DNA of 55,050 nt, taken from positions 1-55,050 of the forward strand of contig CALWLM010000128.1 of the NCBI GenBank assembly GCA_944381515.1, read 5' to 3'. This document shows, piece after piece, positions 17,804-24,796 of the stretch (its first letter is position 1; the number at the start of each line of letters is the position of its first letter). The DNA comes from an uncultured Lachnospiraceae bacterium. Its GTDB lineage: Bacteria; Bacillota; Clostridia; Lachnospirales; Lachnospiraceae. A program made the translations under genes and the position numbers. The notes beneath the pieces were generated by a model that was not told the DNA's origin, made no database searches, and saw only the letters and a program-made list of their open reading frames with translations.

Positions 17804-18558
17804 AGCTCCACCTCCCTCGCCTCAAATACGGGGCCATCCTTGCAGACTCTCTTGTTGTGGACGCCGGTGTGCTCATCTACTTCCTTCGACTGGCAGACGC
17901 AGGCCAGACAGGCTCCGATGCCGCAGGCCATCCTCTCTTCCAGAGAAAGATAGCAGAGGATCTGCTTCTCCAGGGCGTATTCCTTGACCGCCCGCAGCAT
18001 GGGCGCAGGGCCGCAGGCATAGATCACCTGAGCCTCCAGCCCCTTTTGCCGAATGGCATCTAATACGTTTCCTCTGACTCCCGCGCTTCCATCCTCGGTA
18101 GCCGCCTCCACGCGGGCATGGGGCGCAAATTCCTCGCTCAGGAAAAGCTCCTGGTCTCGATAGCCTAACACCGCCGTCTTCTGCCCCGGCAGTCTCTTGG
18201 CCAGCTCCAAAAGAGGCGGGATGCCAATCCCTCCGCCGATTAACAGAGCGCTTTCCTCCCGGATCGGAAAACCGTTGCCCAAGGGGCCCATCAGCCTCAC
18301 TCTCTGACCCGCTTCCCACTGGGCAAATTCTCTGGTGCCGGCGCCGGCCGTCCGATAGACCAGACGAATCCTGGTTCCTTCTATTTCACACAGACTGATG
18401 GGCCGGGGCAGAATCCTCGCGCCGTCCTCGCAGTACACGGTGACAAACTGACCGGGACGGGCCCCGGCCATCTCCTCCCCGGCCTCGATCCACATGTCGT
18501 AGATTCCCGTCGCCAGCTGTCTCTGGGACAGCACAGTTGCCTCGATCTGACTCTTCAT
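17800..18558 (-). CDS. pyrK: dihydroorotate dehydrogenase 1B, electron transfer subunit
   Basis: 252-residue FAD and 2Fe-2S protein that carries electrons from PyrD to NAD+. The FAD-binding motif is RPISLCEI (52-59). The NAD-binding part has LLIGGGIGIPPL (106-117) and YACGPAPML. Cluster ligands are C212, C217, C220 and C239 in the CGIGACLACVC region and RVCKDGPVF. The start is preceded by AAAAAGGAAGAA. It lies 28 bases after pyrF and overlaps pyrD. Confidence 0.97.
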   Translation of the reverse strand: MKSQIEATVLSQRQLATGIYDMWIEAGEEMAGARPGQFVTVYCEDGARILPRPISLCEIEGTRIRLVYRTAGAGTREFAQWEAGQRVRLMGPLGNGFPIREESALLIGGGIGIPPLLELAKRLPGQKTAVLGYRDQELFLSEEFAPHARVEAATEDGSAGVRGNVLDAIRQKGLEAQVIYACGPAPMLRAVKEYALEKQILCYLSLEERMACGIGACLACVCQSKEVDEHTGVHNKRVCKDGPVFEAREVEL

Positions 18559-18586
18559 TTCTTCCTTTTTCTCCTTTTGCCTCTCT

Positions 18587-19516
18587 TTAACCCAGAGCGG
18601 GAATCACGCGGCGAATCTCCCCGATCATATCCACAGCCGCCTGTCTGGCCGCCTCGGCATAGCCTTCCTCTCCAAAAGAAGCGTACTTCTCCTGCCGGTA
18701 AGCCGCGATGATGCCGCGGGAGGAGTTGACAATGGCGCCGGAACCATCCTCATGGAAATAGGGGGCCAGGTCCTCGGCCTTTCCGCCCTGTGCGCCGTAG
18801 CCGGGTACCAGAATCATCGTATGAGGCATAATTCCCCGCAGCACCTTGCCCATCTGCGGATAGGTAGCTCCCACCACGGCTCCCACCGGGCTGTATTCGC
18901 CTTCGCGAACTTCCTCGCCCCAGGCTGCCACCTTCTCGCCTACCCACTCATAGAGAGGTCTGCCGTCGATCAGACGATCCTGGAACTCTCCGCTGGAGGG
19001 ATTGGATGTCTTTACCAGGACAAAAATTCCCTTGCCATGCTTTTTGCACACATCCACAAAAGGCTTTACGCCGTCGGTTCCCAGATAAGGATTCACCGTG
19101 GAAATATCCTCCGCAAAGGGAGCAAACACATTGCCGCCCACCTTTACCTCGCCCAGATGCGCGTCCGCATAGGCTCCGGAGGTGGAACCGATGTCCCCCC
19201 TCTTGATATCGCCGACAACAATCAGTCCTTTCTCATGGCAGTAATCGACGGTTTTTTTATAGACAGAAAGCCCCGGGATGCCAAACTGTTCATACATGGC
19301 AATCTGAGGCTTTACCGCCGGAACCAGATCATATATCTGATCCACCAATCCCTTATTGTACTGCCAGACGGCCTGCGCCGCCCCCTCCAGGGTCTCTCCA
19401 TACTGTGCAAACGCTTCCTGCTTAATCTTCTCTGGAATATAGGAAAGCATGGGGTCCAATCCCACCACCACGGGCGCTCCGAGCTCTCCAATTCTCGCCG
19501 CCAGCCGGTTCATCAT
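18587..19516 (-). CDS. pyrF: orotidine 5'-phosphate decarboxylase, type 2
   Basis: Final step of UMP synthesis. It is 309 residues, the longer type found in Clostridia and actinobacteria (type 1 is about 240). The active-site signature is GDIKRGDIGST with D103, K105 and D108. VGLDP near residue 18 and PGYGAQGG near the C-terminus are also family marks. Two ATGs in a row are possible starts; the first is 11 bases from GGAGG. Its promoter lies inside the 3' end of the MATE gene, so pyrF-pyrK-pyrD form one transcript. Confidence 0.96.
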   Translation of the reverse strand: MMNRLAARIGELGAPVVVGLDPMLSYIPEKIKQEAFAQYGETLEGAAQAVWQYNKGLVDQIYDLVPAVKPQIAMYEQFGIPGLSVYKKTVDYCHEKGLIVVGDIKRGDIGSTSGAYADAHLGEVKVGGNVFAPFAEDISTVNPYLGTDGVKPFVDVCKKHGKGIFVLVKTSNPSSGEFQDRLIDGRPLYEWVGEKVAAWGEEVREGEYSPVGAVVGATYPQMGKVLRGIMPHTMILVPGYGAQGGKAEDLAPYFHEDGSGAIVNSSRGIIAAYRQEKYASFGEEGYAEAARQAAVDMIGEIRRVIPALG

Positions 19517-19535
19517 AAGCCAAAAATCCTCCTAC

Positions 19536-20963
19536 TTATTTTTTCTTTCGTCCTATTGTAGCATAGGGATCTTTCGCTGACAAGAACAATTCCCGGCCTT
19601 TTGCGAAAGTCAGACAGACCAGACCCACAAAATCAGCCAGAGCCCAGCCAATGGGCACCGACCACCAGATTCCGGTTACGCCCAGAGCCGGGATTTCCGA
19701 CAGGACGTAGGCTAAAACGACGCGGGTTCCCAGAGACAAAACCGTCAGCACCACCGACATAAAAGGCCGTCCGATGGCCCGGTACAGACCGTAGAGAAGG
19801 AAGAGACAGCCAATCCCGCAGTAAAAAGCCCCCTCGATATGCAGATACCGCACTCCCTCGGCGATTATTTCCGTTTCATGGGGCTCCACGAACAAAAGCA
19901 TCAGCGGCCGGGCAAAAATCCAGACCAGGACAGAGACGGCCGCGCTGAAAATCATGCTGACAGCCACAGCTCCCTTTAGCCCTGCCCGCAGACGTTCCCG
20001 GCAGCCCGCTCCATAATTCTGGGCAATAAAAGTAGAAAAAGCGTTGCCAAAGTCCTGCACCGGCATATAGGCAAAGGAATCGATCTTCACCGTGGCCGCA
20101 AAGGCAGCCATCACAGTGGGGCCAAAGCTGTTCACCCTTCCCTGCACCATCAGAATTCCAAAATTCATCACCGACTGCTGCAGACAGGTCAGCAGGGAAA
20201 AGCTTCCGATTTCCTGCACGCTCTTCCACCGTATCCTGCGATGCTTTTTTTGCGGGCGCAGGGCAGAAAAATGCAGCCAGCCGTAGAGAGCCAGTCCCAC
20301 GCCGGACACATACTGCGAAATAACCGTGGCCCAGGCAGCTCCTGCCACGCCCCAGCGAAAGCCCACCACAAACCACAGATCCAGAGCGATATTCAGGAAA
20401 GCGGAAGCAGCCAAAAAAATCAGAGGCGCCACAGAGTTTCCCACGGCACGCAGGAGGGAGGCAAAATAGTTGTAGAGAAAGGTAGCCGTAATCCCGGCAA
20501 AAATAGCGCTCAGATACTCCCGCATCATCTGCTCCACCTCTCCCCCAGGCACCTGCAGCAGCCAAATAATCCAATCCATCGCCAGATAGGAAATTATATT
20601 CAAAACCACCGTCAATGCGGCAATCAGCCAGAAAGAGGTCCATATCCCTTCCTTCAGCCCATCTTCGTCCTTCTGGCCAAAGCGGATGGAAAACACCGCG
20701 CCGCTCCCCATGGAAAGCCCCAGCAAAATGGAGGTCAGAAAGGTCATCAGGGTATAGGAGGAGCCTACCGCCGCCAGAGCGTTGGGCCCCAGAAACTGCC
20801 CAACGATCAGTGTATCCGCCACATTGTAGCACTGCTGCAAAAGATTGCCCAGAATCATCGGCACAGCAAAGGCCAGCATCGTCCGCATCACCGGCCCCCT
20901 GGTCAGATCTCCCTTTTGGGCTGCCTGCCCTTCCATGTCCCTGTCCGCGCCCTTCTTCGTCAT
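19536..20963 (-). CDS. MATE family multidrug/cation efflux protein
   Basis: 475-residue transporter with twelve predicted membrane segments, of the DinF/NorM-like type. The N-terminal LAFAVPMILGNLLQQCYNVADTLIVGQF-type segment and the symmetric second half (GSFSLLTCLQQSVMNFGILMVQG) mark the two MATE repeats. The substrate is unknown. A longer frame reaches back 51 codons, but that would place the start upstream of the promoter at 21052-21080. The chosen ATG has AAAGGAAAAGCAGAA upstream. It is divergent from the Lrp-type regulator, which is a likely controller. Confidence 0.93.
   Translation of the reverse strand: MTKKGADRDMEGQAAQKGDLTRGPVMRTMLAFAVPMILGNLLQQCYNVADTLIVGQFLGPNALAAVGSSYTLMTFLTSILLGLSMGSGAVFSIRFGQKDEDGLKEGIWTSFWLIAALTVVLNIISYLAMDWIIWLLQVPGGEVEQMMREYLSAIFAGITATFLYNYFASLLRAVGNSVAPLIFLAASAFLNIALDLWFVVGFRWGVAGAAWATVISQYVSGVGLALYGWLHFSALRPQKKHRRIRWKSVQEIGSFSLLTCLQQSVMNFGILMVQGRVNSFGPTVMAAFAATVKIDSFAYMPVQDFGNAFSTFIAQNYGAGCRERLRAGLKGAVAVSMIFSAAVSVLVWIFARPLMLLFVEPHETEIIAEGVRYLHIEGAFYCGIGCLFLLYGLYRAIGRPFMSVVLTVLSLGTRVVLAYVLSEIPALGVTGIWWSVPIGWALADFVGLVCLTFAKGRELFLSAKDPYATIGRKKK
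19555..19583 (-). promoter_or_regulatory. promoter of pyrF-pyrK-pyrD
   Basis: TTGTCA (19583-19578) and TACAAT (19560-19555) with 17-base spacing on the minus strand, inside the last codons of the MATE gene. The leader before pyrF is only about 30 bases, too short for a PyrR attenuator. Confidence 0.75.
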
Positions 20964-21051
20964 TTCTGCTTTTCCTTTCTTTTCTTTCTTTTTTCTTCCC
21001 GCTCTTTTTCCTTGCTTTCCTTTCGTAAGTTTGCACTTATTATTCGTAATC

Positions 21052-21080
21052 ATTATAACGATCTGCTTTCCTCCTGTCAA
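21052..21080 (-). promoter_or_regulatory. consensus promoter of the MATE gene
   Basis: A perfect TTGACA (21080-21075) and TATAAT (21057-21052) with 17-base spacing on the minus strand. The leader of about 80 bases is purine-rich. Confidence 0.9.
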
Positions 21081-21088
21081 TTCCTGCA

Positions 21089-21117
21089 TTGCTTTTTGTA
21101 TCGTCTGCTGATACAAT
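21089..21117 (+). promoter_or_regulatory. promoter of the Lrp-type regulator with overlapping inverted repeat
   Basis: TTGCTT (21089-21094) and TACAAT (21112-21117) with 17-base spacing. An inverted repeat TTGTATC (21096-21102) / GATACAA (21110-21116) occupies the spacer and -10 box, an ideal repressor position. It is 16 bases from the divergent MATE -35, so one regulator could control both. Confidence 0.6.
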
Positions 21118-21122
21118 ATCTA

Positions 21123-21182
21123 AAAGAAGCCAAGCAAAAAGCAGGCAAACAGAAAGCAGACAAGCAGAAAGCAGGCATACCT
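21123..21182 (+). repeat. four 15-bp tandem repeats in the Lrp gene leader
   Basis: Units AAAGAAGCCAAGCAA, AAAGCAGGCAAACAG, AAAGCAGACAAGCAG and AAAGCAGGCATACCT lie end to end from 21123 to 21182. Copies 2-4 share AAAGCAG. They fall between the promoter and the ribosome site (AGAAAGGAG) of the regulator gene. Purpose unknown; phased 15-bp units could be protein- or ribosome-related. Confidence 0.75.
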
Positions 21183-21201
21183 GCCGCAGAAAGGAGCCGT
21201 C

Positions 21202-21660
21202 ATGTTTCTGGATGGTCTCGACGAACTGGACCAGAAAATTGTAAATATCCTTATTAAAAACGCCAGATGTTCCTATTCGGAGATCGGCAATGAGGTAGGG
21301 CTGTCCCGGGTGGCTGTCAAAATGCGCATTCAGGCTCTGGAAAAACGCGGCATCATCGAGGAATATACCACCATTATCAATCCGCAAAAGCTGGGAGCGG
21401 CGGTCTCCTGCTATTTTGAAATCGAGACTCTGCCGGAAACCTTCTCCCAGGTGACGGAAATTCTGTGCCGGAACGAAACCATCACCCAGATCTACCGCGT
21501 TACCGGCCGCAGCAAGCTCCATGTCCATGCGGTGGCCGCCGACGCCGCCGAAATGGAACGGCTGATCTGCGATGTCATCGACCATCTGCCGGGCCTTCTG
21601 GAGCTAAACTGCAATACCATTTTGTCCCGTATTAAAGATATCAAGGGCCTGCGGCTGTAG
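21202..21660 (+). CDS. Lrp/AsnC family transcriptional regulator
   Basis: 152-residue regulator. Residues 5-60 hold the helix-turn-helix (LDELDQKIVNILIKNARCSYSEIGNEVGLSRVAVKMRI). Residues about 65-145 form the RAM ligand-binding/oligomerisation domain (YFEIETLPETFSQV...). Such proteins sense amino acids or related metabolites and often bind repeated sites. The upstream region has an inverted repeat and tandem repeats suited to that. The divergent MATE gene is the obvious second target. Start preceded by AGAAAGGAGCCGTC. Confidence 0.93.
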   Translation: MFLDGLDELDQKIVNILIKNARCSYSEIGNEVGLSRVAVKMRIQALEKRGIIEEYTTIINPQKLGAAVSCYFEIETLPETFSQVTEILCRNETITQIYRVTGRSKLHVHAVAADAAEMERLICDVIDHLPGLLELNCNTILSRIKDIKGLRL

Positions 21661-21724
21661 CCGCGGCATCAGCCGCCGTCCCTTAAAAGAATTTCAAATA
21701 TGTACATCAGGAGGTATATGTGAG

Positions 21725-22210
21725 ATGAAAAAACCAAAACACGCACCTGCGGCCAGGGGCCGCGCTCTGCTCCTTGTCATGATTGTAGCCGCAGCTATGG
21801 TCCTTGGCGCATGCAGCTTCTCCACCACCATGAGCTACACCTTTACCGTGTCAACCGGAGATGAGATCAAGGTTTCTCTGGATACTACCGACGGCTACTG
21901 GCTGGCAGAGGAAGACAGCACCTTCTCCGTAGAAAAGGACGACGAGGTCGTCCTGCAGGGTATTTTTCTGAATGAAGAAATGTACAACGAATATATGGAC
22001 CGGGCAAAATCCGGCGATATCACCGTAATCTCTGAGGGAAGTCAGGGCGATAACCCCTATTTCTATTACCAGGCAGAGGTAAGCTCCGGCACCACCAATC
22101 AAATTCTTCTCTGGATAAACGATTCCCAGACCGGCATTATGCTGGCCAGTCTGTCTCCCCGTGAAGACGTGGAGCCTGCCTTTGAGCGTCTCAGCTTTTC
22201 AAAGGAATAA
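21725..22210 (+). CDS. hypothetical small lipoprotein
   Basis: 161-residue protein not assigned to a family. The signal peptide (basic N-terminus, then RALLLVMIVAAAMVLGAC) ends in a lipobox with C30. The mature part is about 130 residues, acidic and beta-rich looking (VSTGDEIKVSLDTTDGYWLAEEDS), with no recognised catalytic motif. It follows the Lrp gene by 64 bases with an AGGAGGTATATGTGAG ribosome site, so it may be co-transcribed. It ends before a 42-bp palindromic terminator. Confidence 0.75.
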   Translation: MKKPKHAPAARGRALLLVMIVAAAMVLGACSFSTTMSYTFTVSTGDEIKVSLDTTDGYWLAEEDSTFSVEKDDEVVLQGIFLNEEMYNEYMDRAKSGDITVISEGSQGDNPYFYYQAEVSSGTTNQILLWINDSQTGIMLASLSPREDVEPAFERLSFSKE

Positions 22211-22288
22211 ACCTGCCTCATAAAATCCAAGCGCAAACCGATCACAAACGGTCATAGCAGGCGGCGCCCCGGCGCGCCGCCTGGCGCA

Positions 22289-22330
22289 TATGAGAAAAAG
22301 AACTTCCGCAGCTGCGGAAGTTCTTTTTCT
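22289..22330. terminator. 42-bp perfect palindrome, bidirectional terminator
   Basis: TGAGAAAAAGAACTTCCGCAG and its exact reverse complement, centred between 22309 and 22310, with A5 and T5 tracts on the two arms. Either strand would form a strong hairpin followed by Ts. It sits between the lipoprotein gene (plus) and tRNA-Gly (minus) and can end both. A second GC hairpin (AGGCGGC/GCCGCCT, about 22259-22281) lies next to it. Confidence 0.9.
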
Positions 22331-22333
22331 CAG

Positions 22334-22405
22334 AGCACGAGACGGGACTCGAACCCGCGGCCCCCACCTTGGCAAGGTGGTGCTCCACCACTGAGCCACT
22401 CGTGC
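22334..22405 (-). tRNA. tRNA-Gly (GCC anticodon)
   Basis: The minus strand reads GCACGAG at the 5' end and CTCGTGC plus discriminator T at the 3' end. It has a D-loop GGCTCAGTGGTGGAGC, an anticodon arm CACCTTGCCAAGGTG and a T arm GCGGGTTCGAACCCGT. The anticodon is GCC in CTTGCCAAG. The CCA end is not encoded. It is a single tRNA with its terminator immediately downstream. Confidence 0.97.
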
Positions 22406-22494
22406 AAAAAGCGCCGATCGCTGACGCATGTAATAATATACTATAACCTCTGAGATTTGTCAACAGTTTTTTAAAGCTTTTCCCGGATTCTTTA

Positions 22495-22552
22495 AAAGGC
22501 AGAGGACAGACCCACGGAGCCGCAATATTTGCCCCATGTCTGCCCTCTGCTG
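22495..22552 (-). terminator. second (distal) terminator downstream of pepF
   Basis: On the minus strand GCAGAGGGCAGAC and GTCTGTCCTCTGC arms enclose a loop of about 29 bases and are followed by CTTTTAA. It lies after the first terminator at 22556-22586, giving a tandem arrangement. Confidence 0.6.
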
Positions 22553-22555
22553 CTT

Positions 22556-22586
22556 AAAAACCCCGGCTGCTTTCCTGCCCCGGGAG
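22556..22586 (-). terminator. terminator of pepF
   Basis: On the minus strand CCCGGGGC...GCCGGGG with one bulge, followed by TTTTT, 34 bases past the pepF stop. Confidence 0.8.
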
Positions 22587-22619
22587 GTTTCCCGCTTCTG
22601 TAAAACCGGGCCGCCGCTC

Positions 22620-24419
22620 TCAGCCTACCAGCTCGGTCAGCTGCGTCAGCATATCGTCAAAGAGCTTGGTTGCGGCCTCCACCGGCTCTTTCCGGCTCAT
22701 ATCCACACCCGCCATCTTAAGCAGATCAATGGGATCGGCGCTGCCGCCGCCGGTCAGGAATTTCATATAATCCTTTACGCCCGCCTCGCCCAGCTTCAGA
22801 ATCCGCTCCGACAAAGCCGCAGCGGCCGAAATGCCGGTGGCATACTGATACACGTAGAAAGGCGTATAGAAGTGAGGAATTCTGGCCCACTCCAGACGAA
22901 TTTCCTTATCCACCACCATATCGGGACCGAAATATTTTACATTCAGGTCATAGTAAATGCGGTTCAGCTCCTCCGCCGTCAGAGCCTCGCCGGCCTCCGC
23001 CTTACGGTGCGCCATCATCTCAAACTCGGCAAACATCGTCTGACGGAACAGGGTTCCCTTGAAGCTGTCCAGAAAATGATTGATAATATAAGCCTTCTGC
23101 GTCTCATCCTTGGTATGAGAAAGCAGATAGCGGGTCAGCAGAATCTCATTGCAGGTAGAAGCTACCTCCGCCACAAAAATCAGATAAGAGGCCGTCTGAT
23201 GAGGCTGATATTTGGTGCTGAAATAGCTGTGCATTGCGTGCCCCATTTCATGGGCCAGCGTAAACATGCTGTCCAGCGTATCCTTGTAAGTCATCAGGAC
23301 GTAAGGATGTCCTACGGTGCCGCCGCTGCAATAGGCTCCGCTTCGCTTGCCCACATTCTCGCTGGCATCAATCCAGCGATTCTCAAAGCCCTCCCTGAGG
23401 GCCGTCAGATACTCCTCTCCCATAGGCTTCAGAGCCTCCAGGATCGTTGCCTTGGCCTCCTCAAAGGATACCTTCATCGTGCACTCCGGAACGATGGGCG
23501 TGTACACGTCATACATGTGCAGCTCCTCCACGCCCAGCAGCTTTTTGCGCAGCGCCACATAACGGTACATGGAGGGCAGCGCCTCATGAACCACCTGAAT
23601 CAGATTGTCATAGACCTCTTCGGGAACATTGCCGGGAGCCAGATACATGGCCCTGGTGGAAGAATAGCCTCTCGCCTTGGCAAAAAAGATCGCCTGCTTA
23701 ATATTGGCAGCAAAATTAGAGGCTATGGTGTTGGCGAACTGGCCGTAGCTGGAATACATGGACTCAAAGGCCGCCTTGCGCACCTTGCGGTCGCTGCTTT
23801 CCAGCAGGCTCGTATAGCGTCCGTGGGTCACCTCGGTCTCTTCCCCGTCCTCGCCGATGATTTTCGGGAAGGTCAGGTCCGCATTGTTGAGCATCATAAA
23901 GGTATCGGAAGGGGCGTCGGCCATTTCCGAAGCGCTGGCCAAAAGCTCCTCTACCTCCTGACTGCGCGTATGCTCTCTTTGACGCAGCAGAACCGTGAAA
24001 TACCGGTCGTACACCTTAAGTCCCGCCTCCTGCGCCCGGTAAGCTTCCAGAGTCTCCTTGGGAATCGCCATGATCTCCGGCTGGGCAAAAGCGCTCGCCT
24101 CCTCGGCTCTGGCCACCAGCATCTGAGCCTTCATCCGCATCGTCTGGTAGGTCACGTCCGTCGTATCCACATCCATATTCAGGTGGGCATACATATAGAC
24201 CTTCTCCAGCTCCATATCCAGTCTGTCCGCAAAATCCAGGTATTCCCTAAGCATCTCGGCCGAATCTCCCAGATGCCCTTTATACTTCTCCACCTGAGAA
24301 AGAAGGTTCGCTACCCGCTTATAGTCCTCTTCCCAGGCAGCATCGCTTTCGTAGAGATCTTCTACGGCCCATCTCGCCTCTTTCGGAATCTCGCTTCTTC
24401 TTGCCACTTGATCCGCCAT
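22620..24419 (-). CDS. pepF: oligoendopeptidase F
   Basis: 599-residue M3-family zinc metallopeptidase that degrades short peptides in the cytosol. The zinc motif is HEMGH (390-394) in FTLAHEMGHAMHSYF, with a downstream metal-ligand Glu near 418 (FVAEVASTCNE). The N-terminal all-helical region begins WAVEDLYESDAAWEEDYK. Length matches the family (about 600). No signal peptide is seen. Start preceded by AAAAAGGAGTGATAGC. Monocistronic, with its own promoter and two terminators. Confidence 0.96.
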   Translation of the reverse strand: MADQVARRSEIPKEARWAVEDLYESDAAWEEDYKRVANLLSQVEKYKGHLGDSAEMLREYLDFADRLDMELEKVYMYAHLNMDVDTTDVTYQTMRMKAQMLVARAEEASAFAQPEIMAIPKETLEAYRAQEAGLKVYDRYFTVLLRQREHTRSQEVEELLASASEMADAPSDTFMMLNNADLTFPKIIGEDGEETEVTHGRYTSLLESSDRKVRKAAFESMYSSYGQFANTIASNFAANIKQAIFFAKARGYSSTRAMYLAPGNVPEEVYDNLIQVVHEALPSMYRYVALRKKLLGVEELHMYDVYTPIVPECTMKVSFEEAKATILEALKPMGEEYLTALREGFENRWIDASENVGKRSGAYCSGGTVGHPYVLMTYKDTLDSMFTLAHEMGHAMHSYFSTKYQPHQTASYLIFVAEVASTCNEILLTRYLLSHTKDETQKAYIINHFLDSFKGTLFRQTMFAEFEMMAHRKAEAGEALTAEELNRIYYDLNVKYFGPDMVVDKEIRLEWARIPHFYTPFYVYQYATGISAAAALSERILKLGEAGVKDYMKFLTGGGSADPIDLLKMAGVDMSRKEPVEAATKLFDDMLTQLTELVG

Positions 24420-24473
24420 TTTGCTATCACTCCTTTTTTATATGCTGTTGGCCTTATGCCATACGCTTTTACT

Positions 24474-24502
24474 AGCTTACCACGATTTGTCCCGCCTGTC
24501 TA
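24474..24502 (-). promoter_or_regulatory. probable promoter of pepF
   Basis: TAGACA (24502-24497) and TAAGCT (24479-24474) with 17-base spacing on the minus strand, about 55 bases before the start. Confidence 0.5.
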
Positions 24503-24544
24503 CGCCCGGCGCACAACAGACAAAATACCCCTTTCCATGCGAAT

Positions 24545-24576
24545 CGAGTGAAACGCGCTTCCGCGCATTTCACTCG
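24545..24576. repeat. inverted repeat between feo operon and pepF
   Basis: CGAGTGAAACGCGC (24545-24558) and GCGCATTTCACTCG (24563-24576) form a 14-bp stem with one G-T/A-C mismatch and a TTCC loop. There is no T-tract, so it may be a processing or weak termination hairpin for the feo transcript, or a dispersed repeat. Confidence 0.55.
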
Positions 24577-24618
24577 CCGCCAGTAATACTATTATTAAAA
24601 AATGTTGAAAGGAAGTAT

Positions 24619-24789
24619 CTACTGCTTGTGGCACATCCCGGAGGATGGACAGCAGCCGCAGCTGCCGCCGCAGGAGCAGCCTCCCGCTTTTTTATCCCGG
24701 TGCATCTTGCGGATGATCAGGACAACCACCGCCGCCAGGACGGCCGCCACAATAATTGTGGCCAGATTTTCTGCCAAGAAAGCAATCAT
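24619..24789 (-). CDS. FeoB-associated Cys-rich membrane protein
   Basis: 56-residue protein with one membrane span (residues 3-26, ENLATIIVAAVLAAVVVLII). A cytoplasmic tail KMHRDKKAGGCSCGGSCGCC ends CPSSGMCHKQ, with six cysteines. This matches the small Cys-rich proteins that often follow feoB and may, by analogy with FeoC, bind iron or a cluster. It starts 7 bases after the feoB stop; the end of feoB (AAAGGTG) acts as its ribosome site. Confidence 0.9.
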   Translation of the reverse strand: MIAFLAENLATIIVAAVLAAVVVLIIRKMHRDKKAGGCSCGGSCGCCPSSGMCHKQ

Positions 24790-24796
24790 ATTATTA

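Noticed and set aside
20964-21116. Extended N-terminus for the MATE protein
   Set aside because: The extension would begin upstream of a perfect consensus promoter and is Lys/Arg-rich low-complexity sequence.
21123-21182. CRISPR array
   Set aside because: The 15-bp units are adjacent without spacers, and no cas genes are present.
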